Made by a program: the position numbers and the translations under genes
The notes under the pieces: model-generated
What the model saw: the letters and a program-made list of their open reading frames with translations, nothing else
The model's database searches: none
What the model was told of the DNA's origin: nothing
Shown here: positions 8,475 to 17,232 of the stretch, in pieces
How the letters are laid out: each line of letters opens with the position of its first letter
Position numbering within the stretch: the first letter of the stretch is position 1
Origin: Virgibacillus sp. MSJ-26
GTDB taxonomy: Bacteria > Bacillota > Bacilli > Bacillales > Amphibacillaceae
NCBI RefSeq assembly: GCF_018918075.1
Contig: NZ_JAHLPW010000001.1
Location: forward strand, 1-64,000
Direction: 5' to 3'
DNA length: 64,000 nt

Positions 8475-9830
8475 TTAAAAAATAATATGAGCAATCACAA
8501 CAATAACCGGTAAAGTGATGACGGTTCTTAGTAAAAAGATAATAAATAGCTGTTTAATGGATACGGGAACTTTTGAACCGAGTAGGACACCACCGACTTC
8601 TGACATATATATTAATTGAGTAACGGATAAAGCAGCGATAATAAATCTTGTGATTTCTGCTTCGATGGATGATCCAATAATTGCAGGTAAGAACATATCA
8701 GCAAATCCGATTAAAATTGTTTGTGACGCTTCAGCCGCATACGGAACTTGCATCACTTCAAGTAACGGGATAAAAGGCAGTCCAATCCATTGAAAAACAG
8801 GAGTATATTCCGCTAATATAAGTGCAATTAACCCAAATGCCATAACAATTGGTGCAACACCCATCCACATATCAAGCACATTTTGAAATCCTTGTTTAAA
8901 AAATTGATACAAACTTGTTTCTTGTTTGGCACGCTTTAAAGCTTGCTCATAAGCATATTCACCCATGTGTCGCTCTTTTGGAATCGACTCATCTATCTTT
9001 TCTGCATTCTCGTTAATATACGTATCAGGATATCTAGATAGCGGTGGGATGCGTGGCATAATTAAAGCGGCGACAGCCCCTGCAATAAGTACAGTTAAGT
9101 AAAAAGGTACAAACATATGACCAAGATCAACTTCCGAAATGACAACTAAGGTAAATGTGATGGAAACGACGGAAAATGTTGTTCCAATAATAGCCGCTTC
9201 TCTTTTTGTATAATATCCATCTTCATATTGCTTACTTGTCAGCAAAACACCAATTGTTCCATCCCCAATCCATGACGCTAAAGCATCAATAGATGAACGT
9301 CCGGGTAATTTGAAGACAGGACGCATTATTTTCGTCATAAATGTTCCGATAAACTCCATTAATCCAAAATTCATTAATAAAGGTAAGAAAACGCCAGCAA
9401 ATAGGAAAACTGAAAATAAGACATGGAGTAATCCGCCTATACCAAGTAATGTCTCACCAGTATCTTCTCCAATCACCGCTTCAGGACCTAAATTAAAATA
9501 AACCATCACAGCAAAAATAGCGGCAAGCACTCTTGTAATTAACCAAAAAGGAGTTACATTAAAAAGTTGCTGGAAAAAAGGCGTTTTATTTAACGCTTCC
9601 TTGCCGATCATCTTAGCGATAACCGTCATAATTGCTGTTATTACGATAATAATCATCATAATAAGTGACAATTGATTTTCTAGGATACCTTCAATCCAAT
9701 CGGCTAATATAGCAATTGGTATTGTAAAACCATCCTCTGTCATGATAGGCGTCATAAATAAAAAGATACCAAGTAAAGATGGAATAATAAATTTCAAATG
9801 ATCAACCAGTTTATAATCTTCTTTTTTCAT
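8475..9830 (-). CDS. YjiH family membrane protein (nucleoside-recognition 'Gate' domain)
   Basis: 451 residues with about ten membrane helices. The sequence, including GRSSIDALASWIGDGTIGVLL and KREAAIIGTTFSVVSITFTLV, matches YjiH-like proteins with a nucleoside-recognition/Gate domain (PF07670-type). Transport is likely but the substrate is unknown. A cytoplasmic loop at about residues 260-300 is charged. The start codon lies 12 bases after AAGGGGTG; a weaker GAGAG lies closer. Monocistronic and convergent with the acyltransferase gene. Confidence 0.75.
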   Translation of the reverse strand: MKKEDYKLVDHLKFIIPSLLGIFLFMTPIMTEDGFTIPIAILADWIEGILENQLSLIMMIIIVITAIMTVIAKMIGKEALNKTPFFQQLFNVTPFWLITRVLAAIFAVMVYFNLGPEAVIGEDTGETLLGIGGLLHVLFSVFLFAGVFLPLLMNFGLMEFIGTFMTKIMRPVFKLPGRSSIDALASWIGDGTIGVLLTSKQYEDGYYTKREAAIIGTTFSVVSITFTLVVISEVDLGHMFVPFYLTVLIAGAVAALIMPRIPPLSRYPDTYINENAEKIDESIPKERHMGEYAYEQALKRAKQETSLYQFFKQGFQNVLDMWMGVAPIVMAFGLIALILAEYTPVFQWIGLPFIPLLEVMQVPYAAEASQTILIGFADMFLPAIIGSSIEAEITRFIIAALSVTQLIYMSEVGGVLLGSKVPVSIKQLFIIFLLRTVITLPVIVVIAHIIF

Positions 9831-10040
9831 AAGCTCTCTCGCACCCCTTATCCCTTCATAATAAAGTTTATACGCTACATGGTTAATTTATTACCACTAT
9901 ATAATCATATAAACTTAGTGATGTAAAATTAATATTTATACATTATATTTTATAATTATACATAACAAAACATAAAAAGTACATAAAAATTTTAAGAAGG
10001 TGAACCGATGTCGCAGGTTCACCTTCTTAGTAACCATCTA

Positions 10041-10934
10041 TCATTTTTTAATAACATCCAACTCTGACCAATCGAACTCTCCGTTTCGAATTTTTTCCCG
10101 TCTTTCTTTCGTAATATAGTCACGATCAGGATCTAAGTGATAGTCTCCTATTTCTTCTGGGTCGGGAACTGGACGTTCGTGAGACAGAACATAGGCTGCC
10201 AGATCAGCTGCCTCTTGGTCTGTTAATGTGCCAGGTTGATCTTTTGGCATATTATTTTGTATAAATGCAGTTGCTTTATTTATACGATTCATCCCAGCTG
10301 CTTCGTTGAAAGAATTTTCTCCCCAAATGGGTGGGCCAGTTGCCATCCCTCCACCAGAACCATCTGTCGCATGACAAGAAATACAATTTTTTTCCTCAAA
10401 AAGCTCTTCACCATGATTGACATCTGGCTCAGGCACCTTATCTTTATCATTCGTCATTCTCCATGTAATATCATCTTCGCCTTCGACATCTTTTGAAATG
10501 AAATCAAAATAAGAAACTATTGCTTCCATTTCTTCACTATTTTCGTCTAATGGTTCTCCGTTCATACTTCTTTGAAAACAACCATTAATTCTATCCTGAA
10601 TTGTTGTATGTTTACCATGATGCTCCCTTGGATATCTATCTGAAACCCCGACCATGGGAGAATTTGGTTCAAGACCTCCATCGCCATGACAACTTAAACA
10701 GCTCTGTTCATTACCTACATTGTCTGGAAGCATCACCTCTGTTTTATCAAATAAATCTTTACCTTCGAGGATTGCAGCGTCTTCGGGATCATCAGGATCT
10801 AAGTTACTAATCTCTTTACGAATTTTACTAGCGTCAAATGACTGATTTGAAGTTCCTGCTTCTTGGCTACATGCTGATACAACTACAGATAATATTATAA
10901 ATAACAGCCATATATAGCGGTCTTTCACTCTCAT
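10041..10934 (-). CDS. Dihaem cytochrome c lipoprotein, TsdA-like
   Basis: 297 residues. A signal peptide ends in a lipobox, VVSAC, with Cys22 as lipidation site, so the protein should sit on the outer face of the membrane. Two haem-binding sites are visible: Cys79-Cys82-His83 (CLSCH) and Cys184-Cys187-His188 (CISCH). Between them, DRINGCFQRSMNGEPL (Cys119) matches the segment that supplies the unusual cysteine haem ligand in TsdA thiosulfate dehydrogenases/tetrathionate reductases. Divergent from a cytochrome oxidase operon, so it may donate electrons to it. Thiosulfate activity is an inference from family resemblance. Confidence 0.75.
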   Translation of the reverse strand: MRVKDRYIWLLFIILSVVVSACSQEAGTSNQSFDASKIRKEISNLDPDDPEDAAILEGKDLFDKTEVMLPDNVGNEQSCLSCHGDGGLEPNSPMVGVSDRYPREHHGKHTTIQDRINGCFQRSMNGEPLDENSEEMEAIVSYFDFISKDVEGEDDITWRMTNDKDKVPEPDVNHGEELFEEKNCISCHATDGSGGGMATGPPIWGENSFNEAAGMNRINKATAFIQNNMPKDQPGTLTDQEAADLAAYVLSHERPVPDPEEIGDYHLDPDRDYITKERREKIRNGEFDWSELDVIKK

Positions 10935-11041
10935 TCGTTATGTCACCCTTTCAATAAATCTACTAACCTACTAAGACATTACCCACTATGTTTCTTTTAT
11001 AACCCGTTTAATTAATAGAGAGAGTGGGAAAGGGGGTATTA

Positions 11042-11755
11042 ATGATTACAAAGAAAAGGTTGTTGGTACTAATGAAAAGACTCTGGGCTCTTCCAACTAT
11101 TTTGTTACTTTCAGGTTGTAATATTACGATTTTGAACCCTAAAAGTACGACAGGGGAAGAACAGGCGTTTTTAATCCGTTTAAGCCTTATGATTATGTCG
11201 GTTGTTATCGTTACGGTGTTTATTTTATTAATAAGGTTCGTTTATAAATATCGTAAGAGTAATCTATCTGAAGGTTATGTTCCCAAAGATGTACTAGGGA
11301 ATAAAAAACTTGAGACAACCTGGACACTTATTCCAGTCATGTTATTAGCAGTTTTAGCTGTCCCTACCATAGCGATTACATACTATCAATCTCCTGTATC
11401 TGATTCAGCGGCCAAGAAAGAGGGGGTGCACGTAGAAGTCGTTGGTGAGCAATTTCAGTGGACATTTATTCATGAAAATGAAAAGGAAGAAAAAGATGAA
11501 TTAGTCATACCTGAAGGTGAACCGATTATTTTCCACTTATATTCAAAAGACGTCATTCATTCTTTTTGGATTCCGGAGTTAAGTGGGAAGGTCGACGTTA
11601 TGCCCCATGAAGAGCTCATTTATGAAGTAGAAGATCCTGAAATAGGTTCGTATGATGGGAAATGTGCAGAATACTGTGGTATACAGCACGCAAATATGCG
11701 GTTTGATGTTGAAGTTGTGTCAAAAGAAGATTATAAAAAATACTTAGATGAATAG
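11042..11755 (+). CDS. Cytochrome c oxidase subunit II (CuA-containing)
   Basis: 237 residues. Lipoprotein signal with Cys26 in LLLSGC, two membrane helices, then a cupredoxin domain. The binuclear CuA ligands are all present: His173 in DVIHSFWIPE and Cys208, Cys212, His216, Met219 in CAEYCGIQHANM. This distinguishes it from the quinol oxidase subunit QoxA of B. subtilis, which lacks them. There is no fused cytochrome c domain, so a separate electron donor is needed. Start ATG at 11042 follows AAAGGGGG; the in-frame GTG at 11024 has no binding site. First gene of the oxidase operon. Confidence 0.85.
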   Translation: MITKKRLLVLMKRLWALPTILLLSGCNITILNPKSTTGEEQAFLIRLSLMIMSVVIVTVFILLIRFVYKYRKSNLSEGYVPKDVLGNKKLETTWTLIPVMLLAVLAVPTIAITYYQSPVSDSAAKKEGVHVEVVGEQFQWTFIHENEKEEKDELVIPEGEPIIFHLYSKDVIHSFWIPELSGKVDVMPHEELIYEVEDPEIGSYDGKCAEYCGIQHANMRFDVEVVSKEDYKKYLDE

Positions 11756-11769
11756 AGGTGTATAAATAG

Positions 11770-13689
11770 ATGAATCTCTCTTTTTTGGGAATTTCAAAAT
11801 ATGTTCCCTCTGACGTTATAGCAGCGTGGATTTTTACTCTTATTGCTGGCTTACTTATATTGATATATATCATAAAAAAAAGAAAACTTCCCGTGATTTG
11901 GGATTACTTAACAACAACAAATCATAGGAAAGTAGGATTAATGTATATCTTATTTGGTTTTATCTTTTTTGCACGTGCTGGAATTGATGCGTTACTGATT
12001 CGTTCACAACTTGCTGTTCCAAATAATGACTTTTGGGTGATGCAATATGAAAAATATAATGAAGTATTCACAACACATGGAACGATAATGATTTTCTTTG
12101 CAGCGATGCCGATGTTATTAGGATTAATGAACGTCGCTGTTCCACTTCAAATTGGTGCTCGTGACTTGGCCTACCCTTTCTTGAACGCGCTAGGTTTTTG
12201 GATGTTTTTCTCAGGTGCCGTATTCTTTAACATAGCTTTCTTTTTAGATAGCGCGCCTGCAGTTGGGTGGACAGGCTATGCACCTTACTCAACAAGCGAA
12301 TTCACGCCTGGACCCGCGACAGATTATTATGTGTTTGGTGTGCAGATTTCCGGGATTGGAACGGTTATGACAGCACTCAACTTAATCGTTACTATCATTA
12401 GACACCGTGCACCTGGGATGAAATTGACTCGCATGCCGCTTTTTTCATGGGCAGCACTCATAACATCAACCCTGATTTTAGTTGCCTTTACAGTTCTTGG
12501 TGTTGCTTTATACTTACTCATGTTTGACCGCCAATATGGCACTGCCTTTTTCTCAGGAGACCAAGGGGATCCAGTGTTATGGCAGCATTTGTTCTGGATT
12601 TTTGGTCATCCTGAAGTCTATATATTGGCACTTCCGGCGTTTGGAATTTTCTCAGACATCATTACAACTTTTTCCGAGAAAAGAATCTTTGGTTATCCGG
12701 CTATGGTTGTCTCACTCGCATTAATTGGGTTTTTAGGTTATATGGTTTGGGCTCACCATATGTTTACAGTTGGCTTAGGTCCTATAGCTAATACATTTTT
12801 TGCAGTGACGACGATGGCCATTGCTATCCCGACAGGAATTAAGATATTCAACTGGCTGTTTACCATGCGTGGGGGCAGGCTTAGTTTTACAACACCAATG
12901 TTATTTGCTTTAGGTTTTATACCATCATTCGTTATGGGAGGCGTCACTGGTGTTATGTTGTCGGTTTCCGCAGCTAACTTCCAGTTTCACGACACTCATT
13001 TCGTGGTTGCTCATTTTCACTATGTAATTATTTCATCAACCATTTTAGGAATATTTGCAGGCATCTATTACTGGTATCCAAAAATTACCGGATATATGTT
13101 AAATGAGAAACTCGGAAAATTGCATTTCTGGCTTTTCCTCATCGGTTTTCATATGACATTTTTACCAATGCATATTACGGGTATGCAAGGCATGCCAAGG
13201 AGAATATTTACATTCCGAATTGAAGACGGAGTAAACGCGACTAACATGATTAGTACGATTGGAGCGTTTTTAATGGGAATTGCCATAATGGTTTTCTTGT
13301 GGAACTTAGTGAAAACTCATACGACAGGTCATAAAGTAAATGCCGACCCTTGGAATGGCCGGACATTGGAATGGACGGTGGCATCACCATCTCCTGAAGA
13401 GACATTTAATCCCATGCCTGTAATAACTGAATCTGATGCTTTCTGGTATGCGAAAAAGTCAGGTAAACCACTTAAAACAACAAATGAATTGATTGCGTCA
13501 CCTATAGCCAAGCCGTCTATACTACCAGCTCTCATGGCCTTTAGTTTATTTATTGTAGCGACAGGGATTACGTATACTTGGAATTGGCTGGCGATTGGCG
13601 GTGGTGTCATGTTCTTTACAATAATTATTATTCGTACATTCGTTGATGAAAGAGCCGAAGTATATGGAAAGGGGGAGAATGATGAATAG
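11770..13689 (+). CDS. Haem-copper oxidase subunit I (QoxB/CoxA type)
   Basis: 639 residues. Haem and copper ligands are visible: TTHGTIMIFF (low-spin haem His), the A-type signature FGHPEVYILALPAFG (CuB His and cross-linked Tyr), WAHHMFT (two CuB His) and VVAHFHYVI (haem ligands). Length and the N-terminal NNDFWVMQYEKYNEVFTTHG resemble quinol oxidase QoxB more than CtaD, yet the partner subunit II keeps CuA. It catalyses oxygen reduction coupled to proton pumping. Start ATG follows AGAGGTG; 14 bases after subunit II. It overlaps subunit III by 8 bases. Confidence 0.9.
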   Translation: MNLSFLGISKYVPSDVIAAWIFTLIAGLLILIYIIKKRKLPVIWDYLTTTNHRKVGLMYILFGFIFFARAGIDALLIRSQLAVPNNDFWVMQYEKYNEVFTTHGTIMIFFAAMPMLLGLMNVAVPLQIGARDLAYPFLNALGFWMFFSGAVFFNIAFFLDSAPAVGWTGYAPYSTSEFTPGPATDYYVFGVQISGIGTVMTALNLIVTIIRHRAPGMKLTRMPLFSWAALITSTLILVAFTVLGVALYLLMFDRQYGTAFFSGDQGDPVLWQHLFWIFGHPEVYILALPAFGIFSDIITTFSEKRIFGYPAMVVSLALIGFLGYMVWAHHMFTVGLGPIANTFFAVTTMAIAIPTGIKIFNWLFTMRGGRLSFTTPMLFALGFIPSFVMGGVTGVMLSVSAANFQFHDTHFVVAHFHYVIISSTILGIFAGIYYWYPKITGYMLNEKLGKLHFWLFLIGFHMTFLPMHITGMQGMPRRIFTFRIEDGVNATNMISTIGAFLMGIAIMVFLWNLVKTHTTGHKVNADPWNGRTLEWTVASPSPEETFNPMPVITESDAFWYAKKSGKPLKTTNELIASPIAKPSILPALMAFSLFIVATGITYTWNWLAIGGGVMFFTIIIIRTFVDERAEVYGKGENDE

Positions 13690-14254
13690 TTATGAAGCAG
13701 AATTATTTAAGGATAAAAAATTAGGCTTCTTTATTTTCTTAGCAGTTGAGGCAGTTATGTTTGCAACGCTTTTTGCCAACTATTTTATCTTTACCCCTGC
13801 AGATAGAGGGCCTCACCCGTCTGAGTTATTTGAAGTTAAGACAGTTGTGTTAACATCCTTTTTCTTACTTTCGAGCAGTGGCACATTGTTGTATGCCGAA
13901 AAAGCCCTTGAAGCTAAAAAGTCAATGGGTATGTTAATTGGACTGAGTGTTACATTCTTGTTTGCACTCGTGTTTTTGGGCCTGGAAATTAATGAATTCT
14001 ACGAATATGTCAGTCAAGGATATGGTCTAAGTGCTAGTGTTTTTTTAGGAGCATTTTACGTACTTGTTGGTCTCCACGCAGCTCACGTTACATTTGGAGC
14101 TGTCTGGATGATTCTTTTATTTATTCATTATAAAAGTTCAATGCCTAAATCATTGTTCTTTGAAAAATTTAAGATTTTCTCTTATTACTGGCATTTTGTA
14201 GATTTCATTTGGGTATTTATTATTATAATTGTTTATTTACCGTACCTTATTTGA
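13682..14254 (+). CDS. Cytochrome c/quinol oxidase subunit III
   Basis: 190 residues with five membrane helices, as in short bacterial COX3/QoxC. GLHAAHVTFGAVWMI and YWHFVDFIWVFIII are the conserved family segments. Two adjacent ATGs (13679, 13682) follow AAAGGGGGAG; the second has the better spacing. Overlaps the end of subunit I by 8 bases, implying translational coupling. No subunit IV gene follows. An inverted repeat (CATGCTAAT at 14308, ATTAGCATG at 14350, followed by AATTTTT) may end the operon. Confidence 0.9.
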   Translation: MNSYEAELFKDKKLGFFIFLAVEAVMFATLFANYFIFTPADRGPHPSELFEVKTVVLTSFFLLSSSGTLLYAEKALEAKKSMGMLIGLSVTFLFALVFLGLEINEFYEYVSQGYGLSASVFLGAFYVLVGLHAAHVTFGAVWMILLFIHYKSSMPKSLFFEKFKIFSYYWHFVDFIWVFIIIIVYLPYLI

Positions 14255-14447
14255 AAATTCTTATGACAATATGTGACATTGACAAGTATGCTTTCCAATT
14301 GCTTGGGCATGCTAATGGTAATAATAAATAGGGAACCCACTTTAAGCAAATTAGCATGAATTTTTAAAAAACAAGCTTGAAACTTTCTGTTAATAACGGT
14401 ACAATAAACAAAAATATATATGTCGAATGTTATTGGGGGTTTATAGC

Positions 14448-14597
14448 GTGAAGAATTTCCAAGACTTTAAAGAAGATACAGAGGAACAACTAAATCGAGA
14501 TCTTGCAGAAAAAGAAATAAAATTTTTAAAATGGATTTTTAAGCGCTATGAAAATGAACAGCATAAGAAAAAACAAGAGAAAGATCCTATAACCTAG
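14448..14597 (+). CDS. Small charged protein of 49 residues, unknown
   Basis: GTG start preceded by TTGGGGG with reasonable spacing; stop TAG at 14595. The product is rich in Lys, Glu and Asp (opening MKNFQDFKEDTEEQ, ending KKKQEKDPIT) and probably one long helix; no membrane segment or signal. It ends 17 bases before the next gene, whose binding site AAGGAGGG follows directly, so the two may be co-transcribed. I do not recognise the family. Confidence 0.5.
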   Translation: MKNFQDFKEDTEEQLNRDLAEKEIKFLKWIFKRYENEQHKKKQEKDPIT

Positions 14598-14614
14598 TAA
14601 AGGAGGGACTTGAC

Positions 14615-14872
14615 GTGATTCAACTCCTGACGTATGTGATTGTTGCTGTCGTTATTGGTTTTATAGTTTCGGCAATTTTCGGTTTTAAAGTTCCTGGAGG
14701 TATACCTGGGATGATGATAGCAGGTTTATTAGGGGCTTGGATAGGGGATGTTCTCATTCATCAACTTGGTCCGACAGTAGGTAATAACCATGTTTTACCT
14801 GCTACATTAGGTGCTGTTGTTGTAGCATTAATCATTAGCTTGCTTGGCAGACGAGCAAAAGTGAAAAACTAA
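14615..14872 (+). CDS. GlsB/YeaQ/YmgE family stress-response membrane protein
   Basis: 85 residues, three hydrophobic segments. The GGIPGMMIAGLLGAWIGD stretch is typical of the glycine-rich transglycosylase-associated (YeaQ/GlsB) family, small envelope proteins tied to general stress in many bacteria; the molecular role is not settled. GTG start after AAGGAGGG. Closed by a strong terminator. Confidence 0.85.
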   Translation: MIQLLTYVIVAVVIGFIVSAIFGFKVPGGIPGMMIAGLLGAWIGDVLIHQLGPTVGNNHVLPATLGAVVVALIISLLGRRAKVKN

Positions 14873-14875
14873 ACT

Positions 14876-14898
14876 AAAGCCTTTTATAGGCTTTTTTT
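14876..14898 (+). terminator. Rho-independent terminator after the GlsB-like gene
   Basis: AAAGCCT (14876) and AGGCTTT (14888) with a short loop and a run of T. Confidence 0.9.
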
Positions 14899-14917
14899 GT
14901 TTTTTAGAAAACTATAA

Positions 14918-15130
14918 TATTAAAACTTCTGTGGATAACTTTATACTGAAATTGACCACGTCCAGCTTCAGCTTTTGATCGTCCAGCTTCAGCGCCCAGC
15001 AACTACCAAGCTTCGAATACCTTCCTACGATAAGTCGAACTCGAATCGCTCCGCTCTTCGGTTCTCCTTTATCTCGTCAGGTCTTCTCCAGCTTGTACGT
15101 TCCTCACCGGCCGCTTCAGCTTTTGATCGT
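14918..15130. repeat. Family II dispersed element, degenerate copy a, with conserved head
   Basis: The first 50 bp (14918-14971, containing a perfect DnaA box TGTGGATAA at 14930) recur at 22748-22800. Then follows the family II core in reverse orientation: CCTACGATAAGTCGAACTCG, a CGCTCCGCTCTTCGG segment and CTCCTTTATCTCGTCAG. Complementary ends are not clear in this copy. Confidence 0.75.
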
Positions 15131-15138
15131 TCAGCTTC

Positions 15139-15413
15139 GGGCGCCTAGCAACTAGCAGCAAGTTTTGGCATTAAAAAACTTGCGAGACTTCCTTCACCTC
15201 ATGACACGTTAAGTCAACATCGGCTCAAAACACAATAAGGAAGGCCGACTAAGTTCAGCTTTTGCGGCTAACGTCGGCATACCCCTTTTGCAGCGGCACG
15301 TTTCCTTTATCTCCTACGTAATGAATGGTCAATTAAAGCCGATGCTCTTGAGCATCAACATTGACCCATCTCGCTTGGCGAGGCGCAGTTCGTACGTTGC
15401 TAGACGGGCGCCC
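15139..15413. repeat. Family II dispersed element, copy b, with complementary ends
   Basis: Left end GGGCGCC (15139) plus TAGCAAC (15146); right end GTTGCTA (15396), four unpaired bases GACG, then GGCGCCC (15407). The ends pair perfectly around the four-base bulge. The interior is longer than in other copies (about 275 bp in all) and includes CCTTTATCTCC and two GGCATC/GATGC inverted motifs around 15340. The remaining bases up to ywdI (15414-15646) hold a remnant of family I flank, TTCCGTAGCGATGG at about 15552. Confidence 0.8.
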
Positions 15414-15646
15414 GCGTTTTTGTTCTTGTTTTTTAACGTATAATAAAGAGAAGATTCCGACTAATGCCGACTTTTAACGTTTTATCCGAGGAGACTCAGC
15501 AGCAAAGAAGAATGAACTGCAATTCCTCTCCCCTGCGAAAGGTGGTAATTTTTCCGTAGCGATGGTATAGAAAGATCTGTTGCTGTTTTCTTTTATGAAA
15601 CTGCTCGTCTTTTTGGTATACTACAATTATTGAAGGAGTGAGCTTG

Positions 15647-15949
15647 ATGGCTGTATCGAATGAAACGATTATTCAAAAAATGATGCAAGAGTTAAATAAA
15701 GCAAAAGTTGTTTCGCATAATACAGAAAATATGACCAAACATATTGAACATGTAAAATTATTATGTGAATTATTGCTGGAAGATAAAGATGAATATACTA
15801 CTCAAGCAACATCAAAGACAAGAACTAAAATAACTGCAGCGGAAATGAAGGCGATGATGGGACGGACAGAAAGTAAAAAGGTGACGCCTTCTTCTGCAGG
15901 AAGCATTGACCATGGGGATGCAAATGGTGAGTCAATCTTTGATTTTTAA
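15647..15949 (+). CDS. ywdI: YwdI (DUF5327) family protein
   Basis: 100 residues, cytosolic. The N-terminus AVSNETIIQKMMQELNKA and its place directly before ywdK match B. subtilis YwdI (DUF5327), of unknown function. The C-terminal half is low-complexity and ends FDF. The ATG at 15647 follows GAAGGAGTGAGCTTG. It is 21 bases upstream of ywdK, so the two form an operon. Confidence 0.8.
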   Translation: MAVSNETIIQKMMQELNKAKVVSHNTENMTKHIEHVKLLCELLLEDKDEYTTQATSKTRTKITAAEMKAMMGRTESKKVTPSSAGSIDHGDANGESIFDF

Positions 15950-15970
15950 TCAAAATAGAGGTGGATAAAG

Positions 15971-16339
15971 ATGAAAGTATTTTTATTACTAGGGGTTATT
16001 AACGGTTTCTTGGCTGTCGCCCTTGGAGCATTTGGAGCACATGGTTTAGAGGGAAAAGTATCTGATCATATGCTCGGAATATGGGAAAAGGCTGTTAATT
16101 ATCAAATGTTTCATACAATGGCTTTGCTCGTGACAGGGCTGATTGCCGCTAAATTACAAGTCGGTGCTTTGAACTGGTCAGGTTGGTTATTTTTCATTGG
16201 TATTATCCTATTTTCTGGTAGTCTTTATTTATATTCCACGACCGGAATAAAGTTTTTAGCGATGATTACTCCGTTCGGTGGCGTGACTTTCCTAATTGGT
16301 TGGGTTCTATTAGGCTATACAATAGTAAAACATTTATAA
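15971..16339 (+). CDS. ywdK: DUF423 family membrane protein YwdK
   Basis: 122 residues with four membrane helices. The opening LGVINGFLAVALGAFGAHGL and the FHTMALL segment are characteristic of DUF423 (YwdK/YgdD), small inner-membrane proteins of unknown function. Start ATG follows GAGGTGGATAAAG. Its 3' end overlaps the end of the convergent small membrane protein gene by a few bases. Confidence 0.9.
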   Translation: MKVFLLLGVINGFLAVALGAFGAHGLEGKVSDHMLGIWEKAVNYQMFHTMALLVTGLIAAKLQVGALNWSGWLFFIGIILFSGSLYLYSTTGIKFLAMITPFGGVTFLIGWVLLGYTIVKHL

Positions 16340-16585
16340 TTTAAAAATTAACAACGTAGCAAGGAAAAATAATAATACAAATCTAATGAGTTGTTTAATC
16401 CTTCTGACCTTTAAATGGGTTGATTGGGCGACGATGCTATCACAAAACAGGCTGATGGCTGTCAGATATAACGACAGACTGAGCCATATTAAATTGGCTT
16501 TAATAATAGCAAGTAAGCCAATAATTATAGCTAAAATAAGAGAAATTAATTCAATTTTTATAAACCGCTCATAAGGATGTCGCAT
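16334..16585 (-). CDS. Small membrane protein, unknown
   Basis: 83 residues with three predicted membrane segments: positions about 12-29, 30-48 and 67-82. The middle holds a polar SIVAQSTHLKVRR loop. The ATG at 16585 is preceded by GAGGCGATTTG. The composition (Ile/Leu-rich blocks, charged ends) looks like a real membrane protein. It lies downstream of gerQ on the same strand, separated by the gerQ terminator. No family recognised. Confidence 0.55.
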   Translation of the reverse strand: MRHPYERFIKIELISLILAIIIGLLAIIKANLIWLSLSLYLTAISLFCDSIVAQSTHLKVRRIKQLIRFVLLFFLATLLIFKL

Positions 16586-16654
16586 CAAATCGCCTCATTG
16601 GAAAAAATATGGAATCCGGGAACAATCTAGTTTTATTGGACGAGCAATAAATGT

Positions 16655-16710
16655 TAAAAAATGAATCCGAACAGTGATTTTCTAATCTTAAATCATTGTC
16701 CGGATTTTAT
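16655..16710 (-). terminator. Probable terminator of gerQ
   Basis: Long imperfect hairpin: AATCCG at 16664 pairs with CGGATT at 16701, inner arms ACAGTGATTT and AAATCATTGT. Both exits carry T-rich tracts. It lies 30 bp beyond the gerQ stop. Confidence 0.7.
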
Positions 16711-16740
16711 TTTGCATGGTTACTTATGTTCTAATTTTTG

Positions 16741-17232
16741 TTAACGTGGGGGTTGATTAGAAAATTGATTTGATTGTGGTGAAGAAAATGGATAGTCATA
16801 ATTAATTTTTTCATCAAATGTGACGTAATCTAAGTAAACCATTAGGAGTAAATATCGTTTTCCTGTCTTTGGGTCACTTAGGATAATATGATCTCTTCCC
16901 GCTGCTTCTATGACTCCTTTGAAAGTCTGCATTTCCCGCGTTTCAAACGTCATGTAAACTGTAACTTCCTTGCCGCGATTTAGTCTTAATATGTTTTCAA
17001 TATACGATTGCTGGAGTGGGAGCATACCGGGAACGTTTTGATTTTGGTTTGTTTGATTTTGTTGATAATAGGGTTGCTGTTGTTGCTGTTGCTGCTGTTG
17101 CTGTGGGGGTGGAAATTGTCTAAATTGATATCCTGGATAATAGGCTTGAGATGAAGTTGGATGATAGAAATAAGGATAATTTTGATTGGTGTAGGGTGGG
17201 TGTTGATTTTGATTCTCCTGATTTTCACTCAT
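16741..17232 (-). CDS. gerQ: Spore coat protein GerQ
   Basis: 163 residues. The C-terminal half (YIENILRLNRGKEVTVYMTF and AAGRDHIILSDPKTGKRY) matches GerQ (YwdL), the inner coat protein that anchors the cortex-lytic enzyme CwlJ and is cross-linked by transglutaminase Tgl in B. subtilis. The N-terminal half is low-complexity, rich in Gln, Asn, Tyr and Pro, with a run of about ten Gln encoded by alternating CAA/CAG (about 17070-17105), which may vary in length by slippage. Start ATG follows AGGAGGTATCATA. Expected to be made in the mother cell. Confidence 0.95.
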   Translation of the reverse strand: MSENQENQNQHPPYTNQNYPYFYHPTSSQAYYPGYQFRQFPPPQQQQQQQQQQPYYQQNQTNQNQNVPGMLPLQQSYIENILRLNRGKEVTVYMTFETREMQTFKGVIEAAGRDHIILSDPKTGKRYLLLMVYLDYVTFDEKINYDYPFSSPQSNQFSNQPPR

